Below, piece by piece: positions 10,699 through 20,990 of a stretch of DNA of 64,000 bases; the first letter of the stretch is position 1; every line of letters begins with the position of its first letter. The position numbers and the translations under genes were made by a program. The DNA is from Aristolochia californica (Eukaryota; Streptophyta; Magnoliopsida; Piperales; Aristolochiaceae), in the NCBI GenBank assembly GCA_029961685.1, contig JARWKL010000010.1, positions 28,738,111 to 28,802,110 of the forward strand, written 5' to 3'. The notes under the pieces were generated by a model, which saw only the letters and a list, made by a program, of their open reading frames with translations, was not told the origin of the DNA and ran no database searches.

Positions 10699-11209
10699 GT
10701 CCACAACGAAGTGGAATGAATTTTTCCCACATTACCTAGGTCATCACAAATAAGGTGTTAGTCCACAATGATTTGAATTGAAACGAGATAACACCGTTTC
10801 ATCTCCTCAGGCAAAAACGACGAAAAACTGATTCTGCCCTTCTTTTCAAATCATTCACTCACCATGAGCAACGGCGTCGCTTCTTCCCCCCCTGAAACTA
10901 AAAATTCCTCTCATTTCCTCTTCTCCTCTCCTCTCGCTCGGCCTTCGTCTCCCGACGAATTTTTTTGCCTGACCTTCTTCTCTCGTTTTCGCTCTCTCTG
11001 CTCCCTCTGCTCCCTCTGTTGGCTCTCTTCTTTATTTAGAAAAGGACACTGGAATCTATTTTCCAGGCACTAACATTGGAATCTGTTTTCCAGCCACTTC
11101 AACTGGCCTGGACTAACACCCAAACATGAGTTGAAGTGGCAGCAATTCATCTCACTTCAATTCAATTTTCCACTTCATTTCCACTTCATTGTGGACTAAC
11201 CCCCCTTAA
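10662..11209. mobile_element. Small TIR DNA transposon with TTAA flanks
   Basis: A 540-bp insert (10666-11205) has terminal inverted repeats. The left end is a G run followed by GTTAGTCCACAACGAAGTGG. The right end, reverse-complemented, is GGGGGGTTAGTCCACAATGA. TTAA lies on both sides (10662-10665, 11206-11209), and removing the insert restores the copia frame NTLKGK. The TSD may be TTA, TAA or TTAA because the bases are ambiguous. A second inner pair (GGTGTTAGTCC near 10755 and GGACTAACACC near 11112) is also inverted. No transposase. Superfamily uncertain: PIF/Harbinger-like by a 3-bp TSD, other by TTAA. Confidence 0.75.
10864..11073 (+). other. Possible captured coding start inside the TIR element
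   Basis: An ATG in good context (ACCATGAGC) opens 69 codons rich in Ser/Pro (MSNGVASSPP...), preceded by a CT-rich, 5'-UTR-like stretch. Base composition differs from the AT-rich ends of the element. I cannot identify a source gene; it may be captured host DNA or chance. Confidence 0.3.
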
Positions 11210-11400
11210 AGGGAAAAGTACTACTAGTAATTTATGTGGATGATATCATCTTAACTGGCCGTGATGTGGACAACATGAAAGAAGTCAAAGAGAAGATATG
11301 CAAATAATTTTAAACAAAGGATCTTGGACTTCTAAAATATTTTCTAGGTATTGAGGTATTCCAGTTAAAACATTGGATTATATTATCTCAAATAAAGTAT

Positions 11401-12110
11401 GTTTTAGATCTACTAGAGGACACATGGATGATGGGTTGTCAACCAGTAAATACTCTTATGGATGCCAATAGAAAGCTATGTGCAAGCTTTGGAGAAGATG
11501 TTGATATAAGCAAATATTAGAGGTTTGTGGGAAAACTTATTTACCTTACAGTGACCAAACCAAATATCTCATATGCAGTAACTATAGTAAGTCAGTATAA
11601 CAAACCACAACTTACCCATTGGCAAGCAGAGGCGATCCTGAGGTATTTAAAAGGAGCTCAAGGGAAAGAGTTTCTCTATAAGAATCATGACCACTTCAAC
11701 ATAGAAGGTTTTTCAAATGCAGATTGGACTAGATCACCTGATGACAGGAAGTCCACTTCAAGGTATTGTACCTTAGTTGGAGGTAACCTGGTTACATGGA
11801 GAAACAAAAGGTGGAATATTGTTGTGGAGTCTAGTGTAGAAGAAGAGTACAGAGTTATGACCCACACAATCAGTGAGATTCTATGGAGTGAATCTCTTCT
11901 TACCGAATATGGATTCTATAAAGGAACTTCTATGGAATTATATTGCACAAACAAGCGGCTATTCATATCACTTAAAATCGTGTCTTCCACGAGAGGACAA
12001 AACACATTCAGGTTGGTATCATATCTCTCAGACATGTTTCATCACAAGGGCAGGTGGCAGACATTCTTACGAAACCAATCACACTCATAATTTTAACCAC
12101 TATATGCGAC
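11401..12110 (+). pseudogene. copia-1 RT tail and RNase H remnant
   Basis: The longest clean part of copia-1 (open from 11527 to 12090). It contains TKPNISYAVTIVSQY, LRYLKGAQGK, ADWTRSPDDRKSTSRYC and ESSVEEEYRVM, the standard copia RNase H signatures. The YCDN motif has decayed to YCTN, removing an Asp. The frame breaks again near 11960. Confidence 0.8.
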
Positions 12111-12147
12111 AAACTAAGTATCTAAGATTTTTTATCTGTCACAGCTT

Positions 12148-12149
<2 letters not shown>

Positions 12150-12196
<47 letters not shown>
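12150..12196 (+). repeat. G47 homopolymer at the copia-1 polypurine tract
   Basis: Follows CAGCTTGAG, exactly where other elements in the window have the PPT AGCTTGAGGGGGAGTG. An uninterrupted run of 47 G replaces the usual five. It ends 13 bases before the 3' LTR. Confidence 0.9.
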
Positions 12197-12197
<1 letters not shown>

Positions 12198-12209
12198 GGG
12201 AGGGGGGAG

Positions 12210-12626
12210 TGTTGGAAGATATCTCAAAGTGGCATAAAAGCAATTACCTTCCCCACGTCAAGGAGGTGGCAAATGAGGTAATTTAAAGCTTTTCTTGTAA
12301 GGATGGAACAAGAGTGTAATTATCTAAGATAATGTATGTCTACTTATGTCTTTTCTTTTTCAAAGCTTGTAGCCCTAAGGGTATTATAGTAATTATAAAC
12401 ATCCTTCCACAAGTATAAATAAGGTTCAAGGCATAGGGTAAATCATTAAGTCTCCCTTCTTCTCTCTCAAATTCATCCTTAGAATTGTCTCTTCTCCCAA
12501 ACTCTCCCTCTCCATCTCTCTAGCCAAGTTTTCTCTTCTTTATCTCTTCTCCTTTCTTTTCCTCCTTTTTTTCCTCTCCTCTTTCACTACCTTCGAGGAC
12601 CTTGTCATGGGATCCTAAATTCAACA
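12210..12626 (+). repeat. copia-1 3' LTR
   Basis: TGTTGGAAGA...TTCAACA, 417 bp, aligned with 4746-5164. A TATAAATA promoter box lies at about 12414. Confidence 0.85.
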
Positions 12627-12930
12627 TCGTGCTTAGGGGCAGTGAGGTCAATGGACTCTGGGAGGTGTTAGGAAGCCAACTTCTCAATGTTGTCAACAAG
12701 TATGAGGTCAAAGAAATTATGTGATAGTAAAGTCCACCATTGCTGAAAATTTTGGAATGAGTCTATGCAAAGCTTGGCCAGAGGTCAGCATCACAGTGCA
12801 TGTAATGAAAACGATTAGAATAATGCAATTAAGCACGTTTTGCAAATGTTAAATGTGATAAAACAAGAAACATGTTTTAAGTGATTGCATGGATGCACCC
12901 AGAGCTGAGTTTAAGTAGATGAACTAGTAC
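12627..12930. other. Spacer, nothing recognised
   Basis: No domain, repeat or RNA gene that I can support. Confidence 0.4.
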
Positions 12931-13252
12931 ATTCACTTGAACCCATTCCCGAGTAGAATGGGTGAATCAGGATTCCCACCGAAATCCTGGTTAATCGACA
13001 TGAACTCATCGGGCAGCAAAAAAAATCTCCCAACCTGTCACTTTTTCTGCTCTCTCGCACCCGCGTGGTCCTCTTTGCTCTCCCTCTCGCTTTCGCCTCT
13101 CCCTTTTTCCTCTCTCATCTCCCTCTCTAGCTCTCGGCCCGCAGCAGCGCTGCCTCTACCCCTCCGAACTTTCGTCTCTTCCACCACCCCCACAGCTGCT
13201 GCGCTTATAAAATCTCCAACTTCTCCCTCCATTTTTTCTGTTTTTTCAATCA

Positions 13253-13540
13253 CCAGAGACGTTGTCTCTCTTCGAGGCTAATTGAAACTTGATTTCCCTC
13301 TTTCGTTCCTGCTTTTTTTTCAAATAATCTGTCGGTTCCGTTTGTGAGATAAACCTTTTATCAGTCTGTCACCGGGGATGAAGATCTGGGTATCCCCCAG
13401 AGACGTTGACTCTTTTCTAGGCTAATTGAAACTCGATTTCCCTCTTTCGTTCCTGCTTTTTTTTCAAATAATCGGTCGGTTCCGTTTGTGAGATAAACCT
13501 TTTATCAGTCTGTCACCGGCGATGAAGATCTGGGTATCAA
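13253..13540. repeat. Tandem duplication, 2 x 144 bp
   Basis: 13253-13396 and 13397-13540 both start CCAGAGACGTTG and contain GGCTAATTGAAACT(T/C)GATTT and GTCTGTCACCGG(G/C)GATGAAG. They differ at a few bases. This is 5'-UTR-like DNA just upstream of the TPR-like start. Confidence 0.85.
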
Positions 13541-13709
13541 GGATAATTTCATATCGAGACTGGTGCCTGGGGTTTTGAGGAACATCCTGTTGGCTTCAGT
13601 TGTGTGTCTTCTTCATCGATTTTGGGATTTTTTTTATTTCATATGATGCGGCTGGATAATCGAAAGGAGTAATTTGTGCTGGGAGGGATTTGTTTGGGAG
13701 GGAAGGATT

Positions 13710-13814
13710 ATGGCGATGACGGCTACATCGTTCAAGAAAATTGAAAAAGCTCATCAGATGTACATTGACGGGAAGCATGAGGATGCTTTGGAGCTTATAC
13801 TTGAGCACTTGTGA
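13710..13814 (+). pseudogene. TPR-protein first coding exon, captured or truncated
   Basis: ATG at 13710 opens 34 codons. TSFKKIEKAHQMYIDGKHED followed by ALEL resembles the first TPR helix pair near the start of a plant tetratricopeptide protein family, then reads into ILEHL and a stop. No further TPR exons follow, so only the start is present. The match is from memory of the family and would need a search. The CT-rich upstream stretch fits a 5' UTR taken along with it. Confidence 0.45.
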
Positions 13815-14545
13815 TCTGGATATATTTTGCATCTGGGAGCTTCAATATTTGACCCGTGTTCTTAACAATTTGGGTGATTTTGATTAATGAAGAGTAGAGA
13901 TTGTTAAAGTAAGCATTTGGTCAATTATTTTTGTTTAATTTTTTTTATTACTGAATTAAATTAGTGATTTAATATATTTATTTATTTATTATATTAATTT
14001 TTATTACTGTATTAAATTAGTGATTTAAGAGTGGTAATTAAAATATTATTAAAGTAAGCATTTGGTCAATTACTTTTTGTAATTATTACATTTTATGTCT
14101 TATGTTATTAATAAAATAATATATTTATTTATTATATTCATTTATGTTCTTTTTTTACTTTTTATATATCTATTTTTTATAATTAATTAGTGCACAGTTA
14201 ATTGTCACGTGTAATTATTGTATTAATTTATAATAAATTGTAATAATTTATAATAAATTGTAATAATTTATTCTGTAATATCTTATTTAATTAATTAGTA
14301 TATTAATATATTTAATTCTACATTAAATTACTTATTAGTGTAATAACCATGTTTGTTTTGGTTAATTATTTATTTAGTTATATGTTCTATTTAGGTATAT
14401 TATAAAAAATTACTCATTCTCTTGTTTGTATCATATTTTTCATTTTGGACACTAACACTGGAAATTGTTTTCCAATGCACTTGAACTCGTCTACACTAAC
14501 ACCAGCAAGTGATTCACTTTCATTTGAGCTTGAACCCGAAGTGCA

Positions 14546-14961
14546 CGATAAAATGGTCACCAAATAGAGATAAAAGGGCTAATTGATCTTGATTGTCAGC
14601 TTGTTGATCCTCTTGTTAAGAGATTCCATGTGGACAATGAGGTTGGTAATGGCAAAGAGGATCCAATAAAAGGCAAGGACAATGGTAAATGGGAATCTCG
14701 AGCCGCACATAGCAATAGGAAGAATAAAATACCAAGAAGGAAAAAAACAAACAGACATGGTTAAAACTTAAAATTTTGAATGAAACAAATTATGGACTAA
14801 ACTAGTCAAAGATTAATAAATAAATACTTAAAATTAAGGATCACACCAACTCATAGAACCTACTATAATATCTTTTTGGAATTTTAAGAGAGGAAAATAA
14901 TTCATTGATTATAATAAATTGAGTATAATGAGTTTCTATTTATAATAGAGCTAATTCCTAG
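14546..14961. other. Spacer with an LTR-edge repeat
   Basis: Mostly unrecognised. 14885-14960 repeats the beginning of the following minus-strand LTR (GGAAAATAATTCA(T/C)TGA, TATTTATAATAGAG) in partial form. Confidence 0.4.
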
Positions 14962-15245
14962 TGTTAAATTTCTGGAGAAGGAAAATAATTCACTGACTTG
15001 ATTATAATTCAGTACAATGAACCTTTTATTTATAATAGAGGAAATAAGTGGAATCTGATAACAAGTAAACTACTCATGTCCCAGTTACATCCAAAGTCAA
15101 ACACTTAAAGATAAGTCTTAGAGTAATTAAACAACTAAATAAGAATAAAAAAATAACATAATTAAAACACCTATTAACTGAGTCACTACTATGAGACTTG
15201 TTTTTGTAGAGTCTTGTAAGATTCTTCCATTCATGTTCTTCAACA
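14962..15245 (-). repeat. Minus-strand LTR of the non-coding LTR family
   Basis: On the minus strand it starts TGTTGAAGAACATGAATGG and ends ...CTAACA-like. A polypurine tract (CTCAGCTTGAGGGGGGT on the minus strand) abuts it at 15246. It matches the LTRs at 41958-42294 and 44078-44396 in order and wording (TTATTTATAATAGAGGAAA). Confidence 0.65.
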
Positions 15246-16100
15246 ACCCCCCTCAAGCTGAGTTTATCAACTTGGAGTGAAAAACATTTTTGGTATTCAA
15301 GAAAAAATCTTCATATTGTGCTTCCCCACACTTAGATATTTCAATCGCTTAAAATTTGGCTACCATAATACGTACAATTCTTTATTATAGATTGTACTTT
15401 TTCTCAAATGATAACAATACCCATACTTCAAATCAGAAAGAGGTGTAGCCAATGCAACACTCAACTTTCAAATTGAGTTCTTACACTTAAAGAAAATTCG
15501 AAGAAGACATACATCAATTCAAAAGAGTAATGAATGTGACCAAGCTTGATTCATCTTATAGAATCCTTCATGGTAGATTCTGTCTGCTACTTCAACTTTC
15601 ATACTTCTCCCCTTCAACCTAGGAGGTAATGGTAGCGATCCCAATTTGAAACAAAAAAATAATTATAGTAATTATCTCCTCCATCATGGTGTCCTAAGGA
15701 TAAGTACTCAATCAGATAGAGATTTTCAAAAAATAAAAATAAAAAACAATGGAGGAGTCAAAACCAACCTCAAAGGATTTTGAACACAAGATAATGTCTA
15801 TCACTCAAAGGACGTCGATAAAAGAACCCATGAAATGGCACTAATAAAATAAACACCACAGTAGGAGAGATCAATCAGATTAGCTCACAAATCTTGAAGA
15901 AATGTTAAACTTCAAAATAAAAGCATGAAATCAAGTCTCGCCTCCGCATTTGTTGTTATCTTCATAATATGTACCAGATGAAGGGCCGCTCTATGAGAAG
16001 CTGGTCATCGTTGAATTGTGCAATATTGGCCTTGAGGACCTCATTTATGATGAATTGAAGCACCTTCCCATGATAATGTAGAAGAAGAAATATAAATTCT
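15246..16100 (-). other. PPT and 3' internal region of a non-coding LTR element
   Basis: PPT at 15246-15265, then AT-rich DNA without coding content. The 5' LTR of this copy is not found; it is replaced at 16101 by another LTR. Confidence 0.4.
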
Positions 16101-16603
16101 TGTTGATTGGGAGTTGAGTCCCTTCTTGATTTTGATAATAACAAAATTTAATTGAGCAAACAATTGCAATTGTAGCATTTTAGATTCATTTCCTTCCAGA
16201 AACCCAAAACTCAAAGGTTTAAGAAATGAATCGACACAGGCTTCTCAAAGACCTCGAGCTCCATGGAATACCAAAAGTGTTCTTGTAGAAGAACCCTCAA
16301 AAAGAAGAAGAAAAAATGAAGACTAGAGTTTAGGAAGTATTGAGAAATGTCAAAACTCGGTCTATGTAAGAGAGCAACCCAATTCTTCCAAAACTTGAGG
16401 CATAATGTAAATTTTGGAGTTTTATATAAATATTTCACACATGTTAGAATCACCAAGGATCACAAATTCTCATGCTTTAAAAATTCTCATAACTGGCAAT
16501 GATCGATCAACCAGAAGTGGACAAACCAAAAATATAATGTATGATTGATCAACCAAGGTCGATTTATTGATCATCCAGAACATGGCCAAAGTTTGCTATA
16601 AAG
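16101..16603 (+). repeat. Fragment of the large GATCGATCA-rich LTR
   Basis: Starts TGTTGATTGG and aligns with 37041-37400 (shared GACTAGAGTTTAGGA, GTAAGAGAGC) and the GATCGATCA part near 37490. Copia-2 inserted at 16604 and the continuation is not seen. Confidence 0.6.
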
Positions 16604-16908
16604 TGTTGGAAGATGTAATCTACGTATATTAGCATTGATGTAAAATCTCTTCTTTTCTTATCCCTTTTTCACCCTTCTTTGGGTAAAGGGTATTGATGTA
16701 ATTATGTAATTTTTTACTATTATAAATAAATGATAAGGGGGAGGATCAAGCATGTCACTTAACGCTAATCATCTTTCTCAAACTCCCTCCAAGACTTCCA
16801 TCCCTCTCTCCTTCTCTTTCTCTCTTCTCTCTTTCTCTTTCTCTCTTGTTTCTTCTTCCCTTTGGCTGATGGATTTATATTGATTATCATGGGATCCTAA
16901 ATCCAACA
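16604..16908 (+). repeat. copia-2 5' LTR
   Basis: TGTTGGAAGATG...AATCCAACA, 305 bp, with TATAAATAAAT at about 16720 and a long CT-rich stretch (16798-16860). Confidence 0.8.
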
Positions 16909-16920
16909 TGGTATAAGAGC
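16909..16920 (+). other. copia-2 primer binding site
   Basis: TGGTATAAGAGC directly after the LTR; initiator-Met tRNA type with one mismatch from TGGTATCAGAGC. Confidence 0.8.
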
Positions 16921-17916
16921 TATGGGTTTAGGATCCCGAGGTTAAGGTGGTGTTAACATTGACTTTTTTTATCAAGCTTCATGTCGGATTGTTGTTGGTG
17001 AAGCAAGGAGCAAGTTGAAGCATTCAAATTACTGAAAAGATAAGTTTTTTTTCTCCTTTGTTGAAAGGTTTTACTGATCCTTGATCTCGGAAAGAAGGTT
17101 GTGAATGATTTTTCTCCTCCTATTTGGATAGAAAATTAAGTGTTTCTATATCTTATATTTTAGCATAAGATTTATGTACTCAATTTGCTTAATATCATGC
17201 AAGTTCGATAAAAGGAGCAGTTTATTCATTGTTGATGTTTTGAATCCTAGGAAAATTATAATTTGGATGAAGCTTCATGATTTTTTCTTATAACTATGGA
17301 TTATCATGATCAAAATCATGTTTAAGATAATTGGTTTTCATAAATGGCTGTTGAATGTTATTGTTTGTTGGTTTGCTCTCTATAGAGCTTGTTGATGGTT
17401 GTTTTTTAATTGTTGAGAGGAAAATTTCTTGAGCAAGGAAGTTGTTGTATTTTGTCACGTTGAAAGCTCCCTATTTTGGTTTATACTCTGGAATTTCTTT
17501 CCTAAATTAGTCAAGAGAAAAGAGGAAGTCAATAATTGTGATCTTTTATGCAAGTTGGTGCATATGATCATGAAGGATAGTTTCATTCTTTAGAGATATT
17601 ATGACTTTGTCCAAGATCTTTTTAGAAGGAAGATATGAAAATCTATCTTAGATGGTTGGTGCATATGATCATGAAGGACAGTTTCATTCTTTAGAGATAT
17701 TATGACTTTGTCCAAGATCTTTTTAGAAGGAAGATATGAAAATCTATCTTAGATGGTATGACTAGCACATGGAATATTTTTCTCCCCTTTTTAAGTGCAT
17801 GATTAAGCTACATTATTGGTTAAGCTCATATTGACTTCACTTTCTTTCTCTCTTGGTTGATACCTTGCATACTTTGTCACATGTTTGTTAGTGACTAGTT
17901 CATAAGTTTTATGGTT
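16921..17916 (+). other. copia-2 leader, with a 101-bp tandem duplication
   Basis: Untranslated T-rich leader. 17554-17654 and 17655-17755 are near-identical tandem copies starting GTTGGTGCATATGATCATGA. Confidence 0.7.
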
Positions 17917-18927
17917 GAAGATTATGTGAATATGGGTAATAAAAGTGATTTACTTAAGATCACTACTATACCCATAAGAGGGTTATCAAACTACTTGAAT
18001 TGGGTCCAATAGGTTAAGAGATTTCTTATCACTAGAGATATTTTAGGACACTTGACTAAACCTGCTCCACCCATAGATTAGGAAGATCGCTCCTATACTA
18101 AATGAATCAAAGATGACACCCTTGTTATCAGTTAGTTAATAAACAACATGGAGGAGCAAGCGGCCAATAATGTTGTCCACCTTGAAATCGCGAACCAAAT
18201 ATAGGACACATGTGCCACAAGGTACTCTAATACCTAGAACTTGCGAAAATTATATGATGTCTTTAAGAATATGTTTAATACAAAACATGGGGAGAATTTG
18301 CATGAGTACTTGGCTCAGTTTAGAGGGTTTATTTAGGAGTAGAAAATTGTTCAGCCCTACTCTACTGACATTTTAGTTCAATAAAAGCAACATGAGGTTT
18401 TAGTAGCTGCCATTTGTTTGGCCAATATCAAGCCATACCAAGAGGTGGCTAAATCACAACTTCTCAACTCCACATCACTTCCATCATTTGATGATATAAG
18501 TGTCACATTACTTCAGATTCTAGGCCCCTCTTCCACTTCTCAAGTTGAGATATCTCAAACTATGTACTCTGGTAATAGGAGTACAAATTCAACCAACAGA
18601 GGCCGTGATAGAAATTCTAGAGGAGGTAGAGGAAGAAGCGATAGAGCTGGTTCAAACTCCTCAAGGACTAATAACCGAGTGTGCACTCATTGTAGAGGAT
18701 TAAATCATCTGGTTGATTCTTGTTGGAAACTTCATGACAAGCCAGATTGGGCTATTGCCAATCAGGCCTTGATTAATAATACTGAAAAGAATGAAGAAAT
18801 AACTAAGTCACAAAAAGGAAAGAAAATGGTCTCAAATGATGACTTTGATCTATTGCAGAGGTTGAAAACCGTGATGGTACCCACAACCACATCTTCCTCC
18901 ACTACATATGCTACTACTACTATCTAA
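17917..18927 (+). pseudogene. copia-2 gag
   Basis: UBN2-type gag with several stops in the first half (for example NLRKLYDVFKNMFNTKH near 18240) and an open second half from 18418. The latter has an Arg/Gly-rich segment (RGRDRNSRGGRGRSDRAG) and a zinc knuckle CTHCRGLNHLVDSCWKLH, a Cx2C-x4-H-x4-C pattern typical of this copia clade. It would package the element RNA. Confidence 0.75.
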
Positions 18928-18930
18928 TAT

Positions 18931-19170
18931 ATGATTTCTGCCACTTCCTCCTCTTCATCTTGGATAATTGACTCTAGGGCCTTCGATCATCTCATAGGTA
19001 ATAAAAGTATTTTACATTCATTGTCTCCATGTCTACCAGATAAATTTGTTACCATAGCAGATGGATCTCAAACCAAGGTCCTTGGGATGAGATCCTCCTC
19101 TACTACTCCAATATTTCGGCTTCATGATGTTTTATTTGTTCCTCGATTTATGTTAAATTATTTTCTATAA
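18931..19170 (+). pseudogene. copia-2 aspartic protease
   Basis: WIIDSRAFDHLIGNKS aligns with the copia protease active site, normally W-I-x-D-S-G-A. The Gly is changed to Arg (DSRA), which should abolish activity. VLFVPRFMLN at the end is the usual C-terminal part. Confidence 0.7.
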
Positions 19171-19199
19171 GCCAGTTAAACAAGAAGTTTAATTGTTTT

Positions 19200-20262
19200 C
19201 TCACTTTCCCCCTTTCTTCTTGATTGGTGGAGGTCATGAAAAAGGGGCTCTCTACTACCGAAATTTGCCTGATTGTGACATCTATCTCTCATCGAGAGAC
19301 ACAACAATGACACAACATATTGGGGCATCCGTCATTGTCATAGCTTCAGTACCAATTTCCTTTTTTCCAATCTCTTTCTTGTTTAAAATTTGAGGTGTGT
19401 CAATTAAAGAAACACTATAGAATTACTTATTCTCCTCGAGCTAAAGTTTAAGGTATTTCTCCTTTTTCCTTGGTCCATTCTGGTATATGGAGACCCTTGA
19501 GTATTTCAAATGTTTCTCAAGTTAAGTACCTTATTCCATTTGTTGATGATTTCACTAGAGTATCATAACTGTTTCCATTCAAGGATAGATCTGAGATTTT
19601 TTCCACTTTAAAATTTTTTATGCCATGGTCTTGATTCAATTTAGTCACAAATTACAAGTACTTTTCTCTGATAATGCCAAGGAATATATGTTGGGAGAAT
19701 TTCAAACCTTTTGTAAGGAGAATGACATTACTTATCAAACCTCATGTGCATACACCCCTCAACAGAATGATGTTGCTGAACGAAAGAACCGACATCTTCT
19801 TGAAGTGGCTTGTGGTCTTCTTTACTCCATGAATGTGCCCTCTGTTTATTTTATACATGCTATTCTCACAACCTATTTTCTTACTAATTGGCTACCATCC
19901 TTCGTGCTTAATAATAAGTCTTCATATTCCTCATTATTTTCGGGAGATGATCTATTCTCTCTTTCCTTGAAGGTATTTGGTTGTACTTGTTTTGTACATG
20001 TCACATCCCCATGAAAAAGTAAGCTAGATTGAAGGGTTATTAAGTGTGTTTTTTGGGTTACTCTCTTATCCAAATAGGATACGTTTGTTATAATCTCTCT
20101 CTTTCAAAATTGTTTGTATCCAGGGATGTGATATTCTTTGAAAGATACACCTTTTCACACCTCCACAGAGGCTCCTCCGGGTCTTTCTTCGGTACCTATA
20201 GCCCTAAGCCTATTGTGCCCATTGATGCAGACATCTCTCTTTAGCCATCTGAAGCAATGGCC
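19200..20262 (+). pseudogene. copia-2 integrase, truncated
   Basis: GAG-pre-integrase traces (19200-19420) are followed by VHSGIWRPLS near 19472 (the expected first catalytic Asp reads Gly), FVDDFTRVS, then FSDNAKEYMLGEFQTFCKEN with the second Asp. PQQNDVAERKNRHLLE follows, with the catalytic Glu and N-D in place of N-G. The C-terminal part (VFGCTCFVH, then VFLGYSLIQIG) is cut by stops. The element ends near 20262. Confidence 0.75.
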
Positions 20263-20665
20263 GATACCACACATACAAAATTTTCAATTCTGATTTGAAT
20301 TTACAAGAGAAAATTTTGAAATTATGGATGGGAATTTATGGCATCAATTTAACACACTTTTTATAGCCATGTGATAAAAAATTCAATACTTAGATTTCAA
20401 CCTCATATAGGCCTTGAAAACGATTTTTTTTTACAGAAACTTGAAATTCCAAATTGAAGGACATTAGGGAAACATACCATGAACTAATGATAATTCAAAA
20501 CATGGAAAAAGATGACTTTGGAACTTGATTTGAACTTGAGACTTGCTAGTTTTTTTTCAGCCCTTATGAAATGATGAGCATGAGCCTCTTGAAGCCTTCA
20601 AACTTCCAACTATGCTTTACTTTTGACCAACTTATTAAAACCCTAGAATCTTTGCTCTGGCACCA
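20263..20665 (-). other. Probable leader of a minus-strand LTR element
   Basis: No coding content. 20654-20665 (GCTCTGGCACCA) is the complement of TGGTGCCAGAGC, close to the initiator-Met PBS, and it abuts a TGTTAGATTC start at 20666. This would be the first part of an internal region read on the minus strand. Confidence 0.35.
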
Positions 20666-20990
20666 TGTTAGATTCTTGGATCTCATGCTAAAAGAGGATA
20701 GGGTTAGAGAGGAGTATAAAAGAAGAAAGGGAAAAAAAGAGACTTGTAAGAAGAACTCTTAGGGAGAGATTTTCTCTCACACACAAGGAGAACTCATCAT
20801 GTGAACCTTAATTCATATATATATATATGTATATGATAGTTAAAAACAATAGTACAAGTGAAAGAAAAGAGGGACTTAAAGTCCTACAAAATTACAACTA
20901 GTGTCACTCATTTACATAATTATAAGATATGTCATTAAACATTGATGTCATGCTTCTTGTCTATTTCAATAAATGATGATACAAGGCATA
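20666..20990 (-). repeat. Possible minus-strand LTR end
   Basis: Inferred only from the PBS-like word next to TGTTAGATTCTTGGATC. The far border is not defined. It includes a short (AT)n microsatellite (20815-20836). Confidence 0.3.

Larger units (their letters stand above)
9572..11400 (+). pseudogene. copia-1 reverse transcriptase remnant
   Basis: RT text appears in order: MEEEMHAL region (10063-10090), WVFTIKQNLDGF (10150-10190), HQPPSFVV (10398), [16 protein letters not shown] (10452-10500), and the catalytic motif VIYVDDIILT at 11228-11257. Stops are frequent. The domain is split by the TIR element at 10666-11205 and contains a 100-bp tandem duplication (10445-10644). Confidence 0.75.
4746..12626 (+). 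mobile_element. copia-1: decayed full-length Ty1/copia element
   Basis: Two related LTRs (4746-5164 and 12210-12626) flank gag, protease, integrase, RT and RNase H remnants in the normal copia order. A PBS lies next to the 5' LTR and a polypurine tract before the 3' LTR. Two later insertions sit inside it: a solo LTR (8606-9566) and a TIR element (10666-11205). Without these the element would be about 6.4 kb, a usual copia length. Stops and frameshifts are scattered through all domains, so it is dead. No matching TSD is seen (TATTG left, TCGTG right), and the LTRs differ clearly, both signs of age. Confidence 0.85.
12931..14545. mobile_element. Probable DNA transposon carrying captured gene sequence (borders unresolved)
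   Basis: 13900-14530 is AT-rich and aligns, in inverse orientation, with 49495-49935, which adjoins a GGGGGGTTAGTC terminus at 49473. Shared landmarks are CACTAACACTG(G/A)AAA, GTTTTCCAAT, GAACTCGTC(T/C)ACACTAACACC and a cluster ending TACTCATT(C/T)TCTTGTTT. The left half (12950-13850) is a CT-rich, GC-richer block with a 144-bp tandem duplication and a short TPR-like coding start. This layout, TE ends around host-like DNA, is that of a Pack-TYPE element. I could not find a convincing TIR pair or TSD for this copy. Confidence 0.45.
16604..20262 (+). mobile_element. copia-2: 3'-truncated Ty1/copia element
   Basis: 5' LTR, PBS, leader, gag, protease and integrase are present in order, then the sequence leaves copia at about 20262. 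RT, RNase H and the 3' LTR are missing. Its gag and integrase are close relatives of copia-1 (zinc-knuckle and LPDKFVTI wording shared). It is better preserved, with open frames of 169, 79 and 129 codons. Confidence 0.8.

Noticed and set aside
12121..12286. Poly-glycine ORF across the G47 run
   Set aside because: The glycine stretch is only the homopolymer read as codons.
4741..12631. Target-site duplication for copia-1
   Set aside because: TATTG and TCGTG do not match; no TSD claimed.
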